A DNA stretch of 15,712 bases, taken from the NCBI GenBank assembly GCA_031290205.1, contig JAITNZ010000143.1, positions 1-15,712 of the forward strand, in the 5' to 3' direction. The notes below the pieces were generated by a model, which made no database searches, was not told the DNA's origin, and worked only from the letters and a program-made list of their open reading frames with translations. Position 1 is the first letter of the stretch. Every line of letters begins with the position of its first letter. The translations under genes and the position numbers were made by a program. Source of the stretch: Spirochaetaceae bacterium (GTDB taxonomy: Bacteria; Spirochaetota; Spirochaetia; Treponematales; Breznakiellaceae). This document shows positions 1 through 6,471 of this stretch, one piece after another.

Positions 1-65
1 AGTGCATCAAGTGCATGAGTTGTCTTGAAAAATGCAAATCCGAAGCGATCAAGTTGGAGGACTAA
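1..65 (+). CDS. 3' end of a NuoF/HndC-like hydrogenase subunit (ferredoxin tail)
   Basis: Only the last 20 codons are in the window, read from position 3 to the TAA at 63-65. They show a CxxCxxCxxxC spacing (CIKCMSCLEKC), the ligand pattern of a [4Fe-4S] cluster. The NADH-binding (NuoF-like) subunits of multimeric [FeFe] hydrogenases, called HndC or HydB, end in a bacterial-ferredoxin domain of this kind and are encoded directly upstream of the catalytic subunit. That is the arrangement here, with only 3 bp between the stop and the next ATG. The GGAGG that serves the next gene lies inside these last codons (56-60), so the two are probably translationally coupled. The identity rests on one motif and on position; another ferredoxin-tailed partner of the hydrogenase is possible. 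Confidence 0.65.
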   Translation, partial: CIKCMSCLEKCKSEAIKLED

Positions 66-68
66 GAG

Positions 69-1829
69 ATGGCAGATAAACAATTTATTACTATTGACGG
101 CGTTGCCGTCGAAATGGAACGAGGCTTGAACGTGCTTGAGCACGCGAAAAAAGCCGGCATTGACATTCCCGCTTTCTGCTATAGCCCGGAACTGTCGATT
201 TACGGCGCGTGCCGTATGTGTATCGTCGAAATCGTTGACCAGCGCACCGGTAGGTCGTCGCTGGATTCGTCCTGCTCGCTCTTGCCGAAAGCCGGCATGG
301 TTATCAAGACGAATACCGCAAAACTCCGTATGTATCGCAAGAACATCCTCGAGTTGCTGCTGGCAAACCATTGCCGCGACTGCACCACCTGCGACAACAG
401 CCAACGCTGCGCCTTGCAGGGATTTGCCGACCGTTATGGTTTGACCGGCGTCCGCTACCCGCAGCTTGCGCCCACCCCCGAGCTGGACACCTCATCCTAC
501 TGTATCACGAAGGATAAGGCGAAGTGCATCAGTTGCGGTAAGTGCATCCGTATGTGTAACGAGATTCAGCGCGTCGGCGCGATCGACTTTGCACACCGCG
601 GCACCGAGATGGAAGTTGCCTGCGTCGGCGAAAAGCCGATTGGCGAATCGATCTGCGTCGGCTGCGGTCAGTGCGCGGCGGTCTGCCCGACAGGAGCGCT
701 CGTCGTGAATAACAACACCAGCAAGGTGTGGAAACTCATCGACGACCCGAAAGTGAAGGTTTCCGTGCAGATTGCGCCTGCGGTGCGCGTTGCCGTCGGC
801 AATGCCTTCAACATTCCGCCGGCACAAAACACCTTCGGCAGGCTCGTGGCGGCGCTCCGCCGAATCGGCTTTGACGAGATCTACGATACCAACGTCTCCG
901 CCGACATGACGATTATTCAGGAAGCCGCCGAACTCTTGGCGCGCCTCAAGACCAACCCGAAATGGCCCCTCTTTACTTCGTGCTGCCCGGCATGGATTCA
1001 GTATGTCGAAAAGCATCACCCGGAGGTTATGCCCCACGTATCGACGACGAAATCGCCGATGCAGCTCTTCGCGGGCACCTACAAAAAAGCCGGCGTCAAC
1101 GAAGGCTGGGTGCGCGGCGCCATCATGCCTTGCACGGCGAAAAAGTTCGAGGGCAATCGCGGGGAGTTTAAGACCGGCGACAAGCAGGACATCGGCTTCG
1201 TGCTGACCAGCCAGGAAGCCGTCCGCATGATTAAGGAAGCGGGCATCGACTACGCGAACATCGAGCCGGAAGCGGTCGAAGGCACCTGGGGAAACACCAC
1301 CGGCGCGGCGGTTATCTTCGGCGTGTCAGGCGGCGTTATGGAAGCGGCGTTACGCTATGCGGCGTTTGCGATTCTGGGGCGCCAGCCGACGGACGCAGAA
1401 TACGAATACATCGCTACCAGCGGTGTGCGCGGCATTCCGCATCCCGACGCGAAAGCGGGCGCGCTTGTTGACGGCATCAAGACCTTCGACGTGAAGGTTG
1501 GCGAAGCCGCCCTCAAGATTGCGGTAGTTTCCGGGCTTGCTAACGCTCACGAGATCATCGAGCGCATCAAGGGCGGCGAACACTTTGACTTTGTTGAAGT
1601 GATGGCATGTCCCGGCGGCTGCATCGGCGGCGGCGGGCAGCCGCCTGCCAACTGGGATGTCAAGGCGGAGCGCGCAAAAGGGCTCTACCTTGCCGACAAG
1701 GAATACCCGCTGAAGAGCGTGGAGCAGAACCCCGTCATGCAGGAATGGATGAAGATCATGGGTGACGAACACGCACAGCACGAGTTCTGGCACATTCACT
1801 ATGCCGGACACGGCGGCGGACACCATTAG
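69..1829 (+). CDS. hydA: [FeFe] hydrogenase catalytic subunit, HndD/HydA type
   Basis: This 586-residue protein is the catalytic subunit of a cytoplasmic, multimeric [FeFe] hydrogenase. Such enzymes produce or consume H2 with NAD(P)H and, in many cases, bifurcate electrons with ferredoxin. Visible domains: a [2Fe-2S] domain with C37, C48, C51 and C69; a His-Cys [4Fe-4S] motif H101-x3-C105-x2-C108-x5-C114; two ferredoxin-type clusters (C153/156/159/163 and C196/199/202/206, one cysteine of each set going to the other cluster). The H-cluster domain follows with all three signatures: TSCCPAW at 303-309, MPCTAKKFE at 353-361, and E510-x-M-x-C514-x3-C518-x-GGGxP. Length and domain order match HndD and Thermotoga HydA. 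The last residues are unusually histidine-rich (HEFWHIHYAGHGGGHH). The ATG is set by the GGAGG at 56-60. Identification is firm; the electron partner (NAD, NADP or bifurcation) cannot be read from this subunit. Confidence 0.96.
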   Translation: MADKQFITIDGVAVEMERGLNVLEHAKKAGIDIPAFCYSPELSIYGACRMCIVEIVDQRTGRSSLDSSCSLLPKAGMVIKTNTAKLRMYRKNILELLLANHCRDCTTCDNSQRCALQGFADRYGLTGVRYPQLAPTPELDTSSYCITKDKAKCISCGKCIRMCNEIQRVGAIDFAHRGTEMEVACVGEKPIGESICVGCGQCAAVCPTGALVVNNNTSKVWKLIDDPKVKVSVQIAPAVRVAVGNAFNIPPAQNTFGRLVAALRRIGFDEIYDTNVSADMTIIQEAAELLARLKTNPKWPLFTSCCPAWIQYVEKHHPEVMPHVSTTKSPMQLFAGTYKKAGVNEGWVRGAIMPCTAKKFEGNRGEFKTGDKQDIGFVLTSQEAVRMIKEAGIDYANIEPEAVEGTWGNTTGAAVIFGVSGGVMEAALRYAAFAILGRQPTDAEYEYIATSGVRGIPHPDAKAGALVDGIKTFDVKVGEAALKIAVVSGLANAHEIIERIKGGEHFDFVEVMACPGGCIGGGGQPPANWDVKAERAKGLYLADKEYPLKSVEQNPVMQEWMKIMGDEHAQHEFWHIHYAGHGGGHH

Positions 1830-1854
1830 GCGGTGTCTGTTACCGTAGATTGAT

Positions 1855-1894
1855 AAAAACGTGCGTCCTGCGGTGCGGGGCGCACGTTTTTTTT
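1855..1894 (+). terminator. Rho-independent terminator of the hydrogenase operon
   Basis: The arms AAAAACGTGCG (1855-1865) and CGCACGTTTTT (1881-1891) pair perfectly around a 15-nt loop, and the stem runs into a T8 tract (1887-1894). It lies 25 bp past the hydrogenase stop and separates that operon from the toxin-antitoxin promoter. Confidence 0.9.
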
Positions 1895-1902
1895 GGGGGG
1901 GA

Positions 1903-1931
1903 TTGACGAATGGAACTTGATGTATTACAAT
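1903..1931 (+). promoter_or_regulatory. Sigma-70-like promoter and possible operator of the toxin-antitoxin pair
   Basis: TTGACG (1903-1908) and TACAAT (1926-1931) are separated by exactly 17 bp. The heptamer TGTATTA occurs at 1921-1927 and again at 1933-1939, overlapping the -10 region. Direct or inverted short half-sites at the -10 box are typical of autoregulated ribbon-helix-helix antitoxins. The operator role is inferred from position. Confidence 0.6.
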
Positions 1932-2015
1932 TTGTATTAAGGTGGCTTGGCTACTTTTAAAAGTCCCCGGCGGCAGAAAACCGGAGATAAAAATCATTTT
2001 TTTATAGGAGTTTTT

Positions 2016-2276
2016 ATGACTGGTATGACTACGGTACGCTTGCCGCTTGATATTGATATGCGGCTTGCTATGCTTACTAAGGTGTGGCAAAAAACAAAAT
2101 CTCAGGTTATAAAAGAGATTCTTGAGTCTTTTTTTAGGGCACAGGAAAATGAGGAAAGCTCCTATACATTAGGCAAGGATTTTTTTGGACGCTACGGCAG
2201 TGGCAAGGGCAATCTTTCTAAGGACTATAAACAGATTATAAAAGGAAAATTACATGACAAACACCATCCTCGTTGA
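2016..2276 (+). CDS. Ribbon-helix-helix antitoxin of a VapBC-type module
   Basis: This 86-residue protein starts with a short beta-strand (TTVRLPLD, residues 5-12) followed by two predicted helices up to about residue 40, the layout of a ribbon-helix-helix DNA-binding dimer. The tail (about 50-86: LGKDFFGRYGSGKGNLSKDY and onward) matches the toxin-wrapping segment often seen in antitoxins of PIN toxins. It should bind and neutralise the PIN protein encoded next, and repress its own promoter. I chose ATG 2016 because AGGAG lies 5 bp upstream. The same frame is open back to a TTG at 1947, but that start has no ribosome-binding site and would add 23 residues before the beta-strand. The reading frame overlaps the toxin gene by 23 bp. 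The gene is richer in A+T than the hydrogenase before it, which suggests acquisition. Confidence 0.85.
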   Translation: MTGMTTVRLPLDIDMRLAMLTKVWQKTKSQVIKEILESFFRAQENEESSYTLGKDFFGRYGSGKGNLSKDYKQIIKGKLHDKHHPR

Positions 2277-2667
2277 CGCTGGTCCTTTAATCGCTTTGTT
2301 CGATAAAGACGACCACTATCATAGTAAAATGAAAGAATTTGTAGCGAAAAATAATTATAAATTTGTAAGCACATTGGCTGTTGTTACGGAAGTAACACAC
2401 ATGCTGGATTTTAATGTGTCTGTTCAAATTGATTTCCTTGAGTGGCTTATGAATAAGGGGGTCTTACTCCATGAAATTCAACAAAATGATTTCCCACGAA
2501 TTATTGCACTAACAAAGAAATACTCTGACTTACCGATGGATTTTGCGGACGCGACATTGGTTCTTGCTGCGGAAAAAACAGGCATAAAATCAATTATCAG
2601 TATTGACAAGGATTTTGACGTATACAGACTACCGGGAAAAGTAAAAATAAAGAACGTTTTTAAGTGA
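2254..2667 (+). CDS. vapC: PIN-domain toxin ribonuclease (VapC-like)
   Basis: This 137-residue protein is a compact PIN domain, a Mg2+-dependent ribonuclease fold used by VapC toxins to cut tRNA or rRNA. The expected acidic residues are present: D8 in the opening ILVDAGPLIALF, E46 in the TEV segment, D99 in MDFADATLV, and D118/D120 in the SIDKDFD segment near the end. Length is typical of the family. AAAGGA at 2241-2246 precedes the ATG by 7 bp, and the start lies inside the antitoxin frame, so the pair is co-transcribed and probably coupled. Base composition is A+T-rich, as in the antitoxin. The RNA target cannot be read from the sequence. A repeat array begins about 25 bp past the stop. Confidence 0.88.
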   Translation: MTNTILVDAGPLIALFDKDDHYHSKMKEFVAKNNYKFVSTLAVVTEVTHMLDFNVSVQIDFLEWLMNKGVLLHEIQQNDFPRIIALTKKYSDLPMDFADATLVLAAEKTGIKSIISIDKDFDVYRLPGKVKIKNVFK

Positions 2668-2689
2668 GCCGGACTCTCATATATTCTTC

Positions 2690-3553
2690 CCGCCGACCGC
2701 GATCCTGCCATCCTTCTAACCGCACGTTTTGCTGTTGGGCTTCATTGTAGGGGATTACTGTAAAGGCTTTTCTGTCAGGCGGAAAACGCATAGCCCACCC
2801 AACTCGTCCGAAAAGCCCTCACCACTTGGGCTGTGGAGGAATTTGCTGACGTAGCGGGCGGGGCGGGGGGAGGCTTACCAGAAAGTATCAGGGGAAGGCA
2901 ATCTCGGGCAGCGCACGCGCTGCCATACTCGTTACCGCGCGTTTTACGGTAATAGCTTCACTGTCAGCCAAGACCCCCAACACCCACCCAATTCGTCGAA
3001 AAGCCCTCTCCATTTGTGCAGGGGGAAGGCTTTCTCGGTCAGGGCACGAGTGCTATGCACCCGCGCACCTGCCATCCTCCGTTACCGCGCGTTTTACTGT
3101 AGGGGGTTTACTCTGAAGCCTTCACTGTTAGCCGATAAACGTAACACCCACCCAATTTGTCCGGGAAGCCCTCACCGCTTGAGCTACTGAGGATGTTCCT
3201 AACGTAGCGGGCGGGGCGGGGAAGGTTTGCCAGAAAGTATCGGGGGAAGGCAATCTCGGGCAGCGCACGCGCTGCCATACTCGTTACCGCGCGTTTTACG
3301 GGAATAGCTTCACTGTCAGCCAACAACCCCAACACCCACCCAATTCGTCGAAAAGCCCTCTCCACTTGTGCAGGGGGAAGGCTTTCTCGGTCAGGGCACG
3401 AGTGCTATGCACCCGCGCACCTGCCATCCTCCGTTACCGCGCGTTTTACTGTAGGGGGTTTACTCTGAAGCCTTCACTGTTAACCGATAAACGTAACACC
3501 CACCCAATTTGTCCGGGAAGCCCTCACCGGTTGAGCTACTGAGGATGTTCCTA
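2690..3553. repeat. Repeat array 1 between the toxin gene and asd (no genes)
   Basis: This stretch has no credible gene and is made of recurring G+C-rich modules. One module contains GAAAAGCCCTC or GGGAAGCCCTC followed by a CTTG-type core (near 2808, 3000, 3164, 3351 and 3516). Another contains GGGGAAGGC, CTCGG, a variable hairpin, GCCAT and then TACCGCGCGTTTTAC. Related modules recur in the second array (9259-10572) and, more decayed, at 8020-8398 and next to 4966-5026. Small frames on the minus strand share phrases only because the nucleotides repeat; unit lengths are not consistently multiples of three, so it is not read as coding. Confidence 0.85.
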
Positions 3554-3584
3554 ACGTAGCGGGCGGGGCGGGGAAGGTTTGCCA
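2881..3584. repeat. Exact tandem duplication, two 352-bp units
   Basis: The unit beginning GAAAGTATC at 2881 is repeated at 3233 and its opening recurs at 3585, so the period is 352 bp both times. The two copies (2881-3232, 3233-3584) differ by only a handful of scattered bases. The segment just upstream (about 2796-2880) resembles the end of the unit, so unequal crossing-over between the shorter modules could have produced the duplication. Such near-identity suggests a recent event or gene conversion. Confidence 0.9.
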
Positions 3585-3755
3585 GAAAGTATCGCTGGTA
3601 AAAAACTTTAGTCGGCTACTGCCGACATTCGTAATTGCATTTCCTAAGTGGCGGAAAATACATCCGACGAGGAAACGTACTTGCTTAGGAAATGGGCGCC
3701 CACTTTCTGGCAAGCCTTCTCCGCCCCGCCCGTCCCCACGATTAAAATCGCGGGG
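3559..3755 (+). other. Long hairpin element 1, upstream of asd (possible structured RNA)
   Basis: The arms 3559-3590 and 3702-3733 pair over 32 positions: 29 Watson-Crick pairs and 3 G-U pairs when read as + strand RNA. Inside are a hairpin GTCGGC-TACT-GCCGAC (3611-3626) and an 11-bp perfect pairing of CATTTCCTAAG (3638-3648) with CTTAGGAAATG (3684-3694). Immediately after the right arm is a second hairpin, CCCCACGATT / AATCGCGGGG (3734-3755), with one A-C mismatch. A conserved tail of about 30 nt then leads into the asd -35 box. The left arm is a module of the array; the right arm is found only here and at the end of the second array. Whether it is transcribed is unknown, and a DNA-level (cruciform or mobile) role is also possible. 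Confidence 0.75.
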
Positions 3756-3785
3756 CGGCACAAGTGCGGGAGTTGCTGAAGGGTA

Positions 3786-3815
3786 TTGTTTCAAATCAGC
3801 ATAAAACAGTATTAT
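3786..3815 (+). promoter_or_regulatory. Likely asd promoter
   Basis: TTGTTT (3786-3791) and TATTAT (3810-3815) are 18 bp apart, 33 bp before the asd start codon. The first three bases of the -35 box are the last bases of the conserved array tail (GCTGAAGGGTATTG). An alternative -10, TATAAT at 3819-3824, has no matching -35 at the right distance. Confidence 0.5.
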
Positions 3816-3848
3816 CAGTATAATGAATAAAAGGCAAAGGAGTGCATT

Positions 3849-4952
3849 ATGTCAAAGATTCCGGTAGGTGTTCTCGGCGCGACGGGAATGGTGGGGCAGA
3901 GTTATATTGCCCTGCTTACTAATCATCCGTGGTTCGAGGTCAAATATCTTGCCGCCTCGCCGAGGAGCGCGGGGCGCAAATACAGAGAGTCCCTTGTAGG
4001 GCGCTGGCACCTGCGGCGGGGCTACGATGCAGCCTTGATTGATGAAATCACCGTTGAGGATGCGAACGATGTCGAGGCGGCGGTGGCAGCCGAAAAGAAG
4101 GGCGGGCTTGCCTTCGTTTTTTCCGCTCTCGAAATGGACAAGGATGCCATCCAGAAGCTTGAGGAATCATACGCGGCGGCGGGGATACCTGTTGTGTCGA
4201 ACGCTTCGGCGAACCGCTGGACGCTCGATGTGCCGATGCTCATTCCTGAAGTGAACCCGGGACACACCGATATTATCCCCCTACAACAGAAGGCGAGGGG
4301 GTGGAAGAAGGGCTTTATCGTGGTAAAACCAAATTGCTCGATTCAGAGTTATATGATACCGGTTTGGGCGTTGCTCCAAGCCGGTTACGAAGTGAAGCGG
4401 ATGATTGTTAACACGATGCAGGCGGTCTCCGGCGCAGGCTACCCCGGCGTGCCGAGCCTCGATCTTATCGACAATATTGTGCCCTTCATCGGTGGCGAGG
4501 AAGAAAAATCCGAGAAGGAGCCGCTGAAGATACTCGGCGCCATCGAGGGGACTGCCATCAAGAATGCCGCCGGACCGTTGATAAGCGCCCACTGCAACCG
4601 CGTCCCCGTGAGTGACGGGCATACCGCGACAGTGAGCATGGAGTTCGGCAATAAAAAGCCATCCGTCGAACAGATTAAAGAGATTTGGAAAAAATTCCGC
4701 GCCCTTCCGCAGGAACTCGCGCTACCGTTTGCTCCTGAACAGCCGATTATCGTCCGCGAAGAGGCAAACCGCCCTCAGCCGGGCAAGGACCGCGATGCCG
4801 ACAAGGGCATGGCGGTAAGCGTCGGGCGCATTCGAAGCTGCCCCGTGTTCGACATCCGCTTTGTAGGTCTTTCGCACAACACGATCCGCGGCGCGGCTGG
4901 CGGCGGCATCCTCAACGCCGAGCTACTCAAGGCGAAGGGCTTTCTTGGATGA
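3849..4952 (+). CDS. asd: Aspartate-semialdehyde dehydrogenase, archaeal/fungal type
   Basis: This 367-residue cytoplasmic enzyme reduces aspartyl phosphate to aspartate semialdehyde with NADPH, the branch-point step towards lysine/diaminopimelate, threonine and methionine. Evidence: a dinucleotide-binding GATGMVGQ near the N-terminus (residues 10-17), the catalytic cysteine C163 in KPNCSIQ, a long central segment with MQAVSGAGYPG, the acid-base histidine H248 in SAHCNRVPV, and the SDGHTATV strand. The length and the KPNCSIQ/HCNRVPV motifs point to the archaeal/fungal-type subfamily rather than the E. coli type. AAAGGAG 7 bp upstream fixes ATG 3849. The gene stands alone, between repeat array 1 and a convergent gene. 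A weak stem, AGGGCTTT (4936-4943) with AAAGCCCT (4958-4965), straddles the stop codon; it lacks a T-tract. Confidence 0.95.
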   Translation: MSKIPVGVLGATGMVGQSYIALLTNHPWFEVKYLAASPRSAGRKYRESLVGRWHLRRGYDAALIDEITVEDANDVEAAVAAEKKGGLAFVFSALEMDKDAIQKLEESYAAAGIPVVSNASANRWTLDVPMLIPEVNPGHTDIIPLQQKARGWKKGFIVVKPNCSIQSYMIPVWALLQAGYEVKRMIVNTMQAVSGAGYPGVPSLDLIDNIVPFIGGEEEKSEKEPLKILGAIEGTAIKNAAGPLISAHCNRVPVSDGHTATVSMEFGNKKPSVEQIKEIWKKFRALPQELALPFAPEQPIIVREEANRPQPGKDRDADKGMAVSVGRIRSCPVFDIRFVGLSHNTIRGAAGGGILNAELLKAKGFLG

Positions 4953-4965
4953 GGGATAAAGCCCT

Positions 4966-5026
4966 ATCAGCAAAGCGCGTGGGCGCGAAAGCGTTCGTGC
5001 CCGTACCTGAGAAAGCCTTCCCCCTA
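4966..5026 (-). repeat. Solo repeat fragment between convergent genes
   Basis: Read on the minus strand, this carries the array words GGGGAAGGCTTTCTC and GGTACGGG. Positions 5000-5022 are an exact 23-nt reverse complement of 8057-8079. The fragment begins directly past the stop of the minus-strand gene that ends at 5027 and may shape the 3' ends of both convergent transcripts. Confidence 0.7.
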
Positions 5027-6412
5027 TCATCTATTTGAAAGCGCGTCCAGCGAAGAGCGGATCCAGATCGTTGTTTCATCGGGGTAACGGGATTGGACGG
5101 CGAGGAATTCGGTAAGCGCCTTGTCGGCTTCGCCCGAAAAATAATGAGCCTGCCCCAGATAAAAACGCGCTCTGCCTTCAATAGCTGAGTTTTTTGTCGA
5201 TGCAAGCAGTTTCCGCAAGACTTCTTTCGCCTGATTCCAGTTGCGCCAGACGATGTAGCTCTGGACAATATTCTGCAAGCTCCTGTCATCGCTGCCTTCC
5301 GGGGATACTTGCATATCAACTTTGAAAATTTGAGGTTCTAACACGGCATTGCGGGTAGGGGAAATGGGGTTTTGAAACGGGCGAGTGCCGGTAAACGTGG
5401 TGTCGGTAAGCGCCGCTGCCGCTTCGGTGCTCAATTTTCCGGAAGGGCGTACATTGGCGGTAGCGCTGCCTGGGCTCGAAACTGTCTCTGGAGGGGCGGG
5501 CAGCACGCTGCCTTCCTCCGTGTTTACCCGCACCGGCTGGGTGGTCGCGTTATAGGGCGGCATGATGAAAGCCGCTCTCGTGCGAATATCCTCATCATAG
5601 ACAACGGCGTAATAATACGATAAGCCCGGCTGGGCGCTGTTGTCAACAAACGGAGACTCGGCGCCGGGTAAATGAACAATTTCCGCCGAAAGCAGGTCGT
5701 TCAGTTTGGTTATCGGCTGCTTGTTCCGGTAGATTACCGCATTTTTCGCCGGATTTCCCGATATAAAGTTTACTTTTATCCCTGAGCCTTCGGGATAGGC
5801 GCTCAAACCGGTCAAGACAGGGTTTGACTGGGGTGAGGCAGCTTGCGAGGTCGGCGCAATGGGAGCAGGCTGTGTCATAATCAGCGGGACGCCGTAAGGC
5901 TGGAAGGCTGTTTTGTCGGGCTGAGGGGGCTCCTCGCGCGGCTGTTCATAATCGGGCTGCGTAATGCCCGTGTAATCGCCTGCGGATCTTTGCGGGGTAA
6001 TTCCGGCAGCCAGCGCGATATGCTCGGTTCCGTCGACGATCACCTCGACCATGTTATGGAAGGGCATGACCATCTCGTATTTTTCGCCGTCTGTTCCGGT
6101 GGCAACAATAAGATAGTAGAATCTGCCTGTCTCCTCTACTTCGTCGACATAACTCTGCCTGCTGTAAAATACGGTGCCGGTCTGCTCGCCGCCCGGCTCA
6201 CCGACATTTGAAAAAGGCGTCCGCGAGCGGTAAATCAGTGTCTGTCCACGCACGCTGGTGGAATCGAGCCAGGTAAGTTCTATCCGCTGTCCGGTAACCT
6301 GCGCCTTGAGGTTTGACACGAAGGGCGCAAAAATCGGGTCGTACGCTTGCGCGCTCAGCATAATCGGCATGAGGAAAAAAACTATAGTGAATATTCTGTT
6401 ACGCTGCATCAT
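5027..6412 (-). CDS. Exported protein with two FN3-like domains and a TPR-like end
   Basis: I do not recognise a named family. The 461-residue product starts with a signal peptide (MMQRNRIFTIVFFLMP, then LSAQA before the likely cut at residue 23), so it is periplasmic or surface-exposed. Residues of about 28-125 and 200-290 each look like a fibronectin-III-type beta-sandwich (alternating strands, an IYR strand after the core, and a FYYLIVA or YYYAVVY strand near the end). They are joined by proline-rich linkers. Residues of about 380-461 are helical with a TPR-like pattern (RARFYLGQAHYFSGEADKAL). I chose the ATG at 6412, which has AAGG 8 bp upstream; a TTG two codons earlier (6418) is also possible. 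It is divergent from the P83/100 homologue, so the two may be co-regulated envelope proteins. The domain calls are by eye. Confidence 0.8.
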   Translation of the reverse strand: MMQRNRIFTIVFFLMPIMLSAQAYDPIFAPFVSNLKAQVTGQRIELTWLDSTSVRGQTLIYRSRTPFSNVGEPGGEQTGTVFYSRQSYVDEVEETGRFYYLIVATGTDGEKYEMVMPFHNMVEVIVDGTEHIALAAGITPQRSAGDYTGITQPDYEQPREEPPQPDKTAFQPYGVPLIMTQPAPIAPTSQAASPQSNPVLTGLSAYPEGSGIKVNFISGNPAKNAVIYRNKQPITKLNDLLSAEIVHLPGAESPFVDNSAQPGLSYYYAVVYDEDIRTRAAFIMPPYNATTQPVRVNTEEGSVLPAPPETVSSPGSATANVRPSGKLSTEAAAALTDTTFTGTRPFQNPISPTRNAVLEPQIFKVDMQVSPEGSDDRSLQNIVQSYIVWRNWNQAKEVLRKLLASTKNSAIEGRARFYLGQAHYFSGEADKALTEFLAVQSRYPDETTIWIRSSLDALSNR

Positions 6413-6422
6413 CTTCAAAACC

Positions 6423-6449
6423 TTATCGGAGTAATATATACATTATCGG
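6423..6449. promoter_or_regulatory. Paired heptamer in the divergent promoter region
   Basis: TTATCGG occurs at 6423-6429 and 6443-6449, a centre-to-centre distance of 20 bp (about two helical turns), around an A+T-rich core with TAATATATA. It lies in the 59-bp gap between two divergent start codons. The spacing would suit a regulator binding one face of the helix, or it may be part of the promoters themselves. The function is inferred. Confidence 0.35.
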
Positions 6450-6471
6450 CATTTTAGTGTACCATAGAAAC

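Noticed and set aside
1947..2015. TTG start of the antitoxin at 1947
   Set aside because: It has no ribosome-binding site and adds 23 atypical residues; ATG 2016 has AGGAG at ideal spacing.
1350..2090. 246-residue minus-strand frame antisense to hydA and across the terminator
   Set aside because: It lies opposite a firmly identified gene and spans the terminator and toxin-antitoxin promoter. The same applies to 492-1037.
2690..3787. CRISPR array
   Set aside because: Units are about 350 bp with nested diverged modules; there are no short, evenly spaced repeats with unique spacers and no cas genes. The same holds for 9259-10572.
4936..4965. Rho-independent terminator of asd
   Set aside because: The 8-bp stem straddles the stop codon and is not followed by a T-tract.
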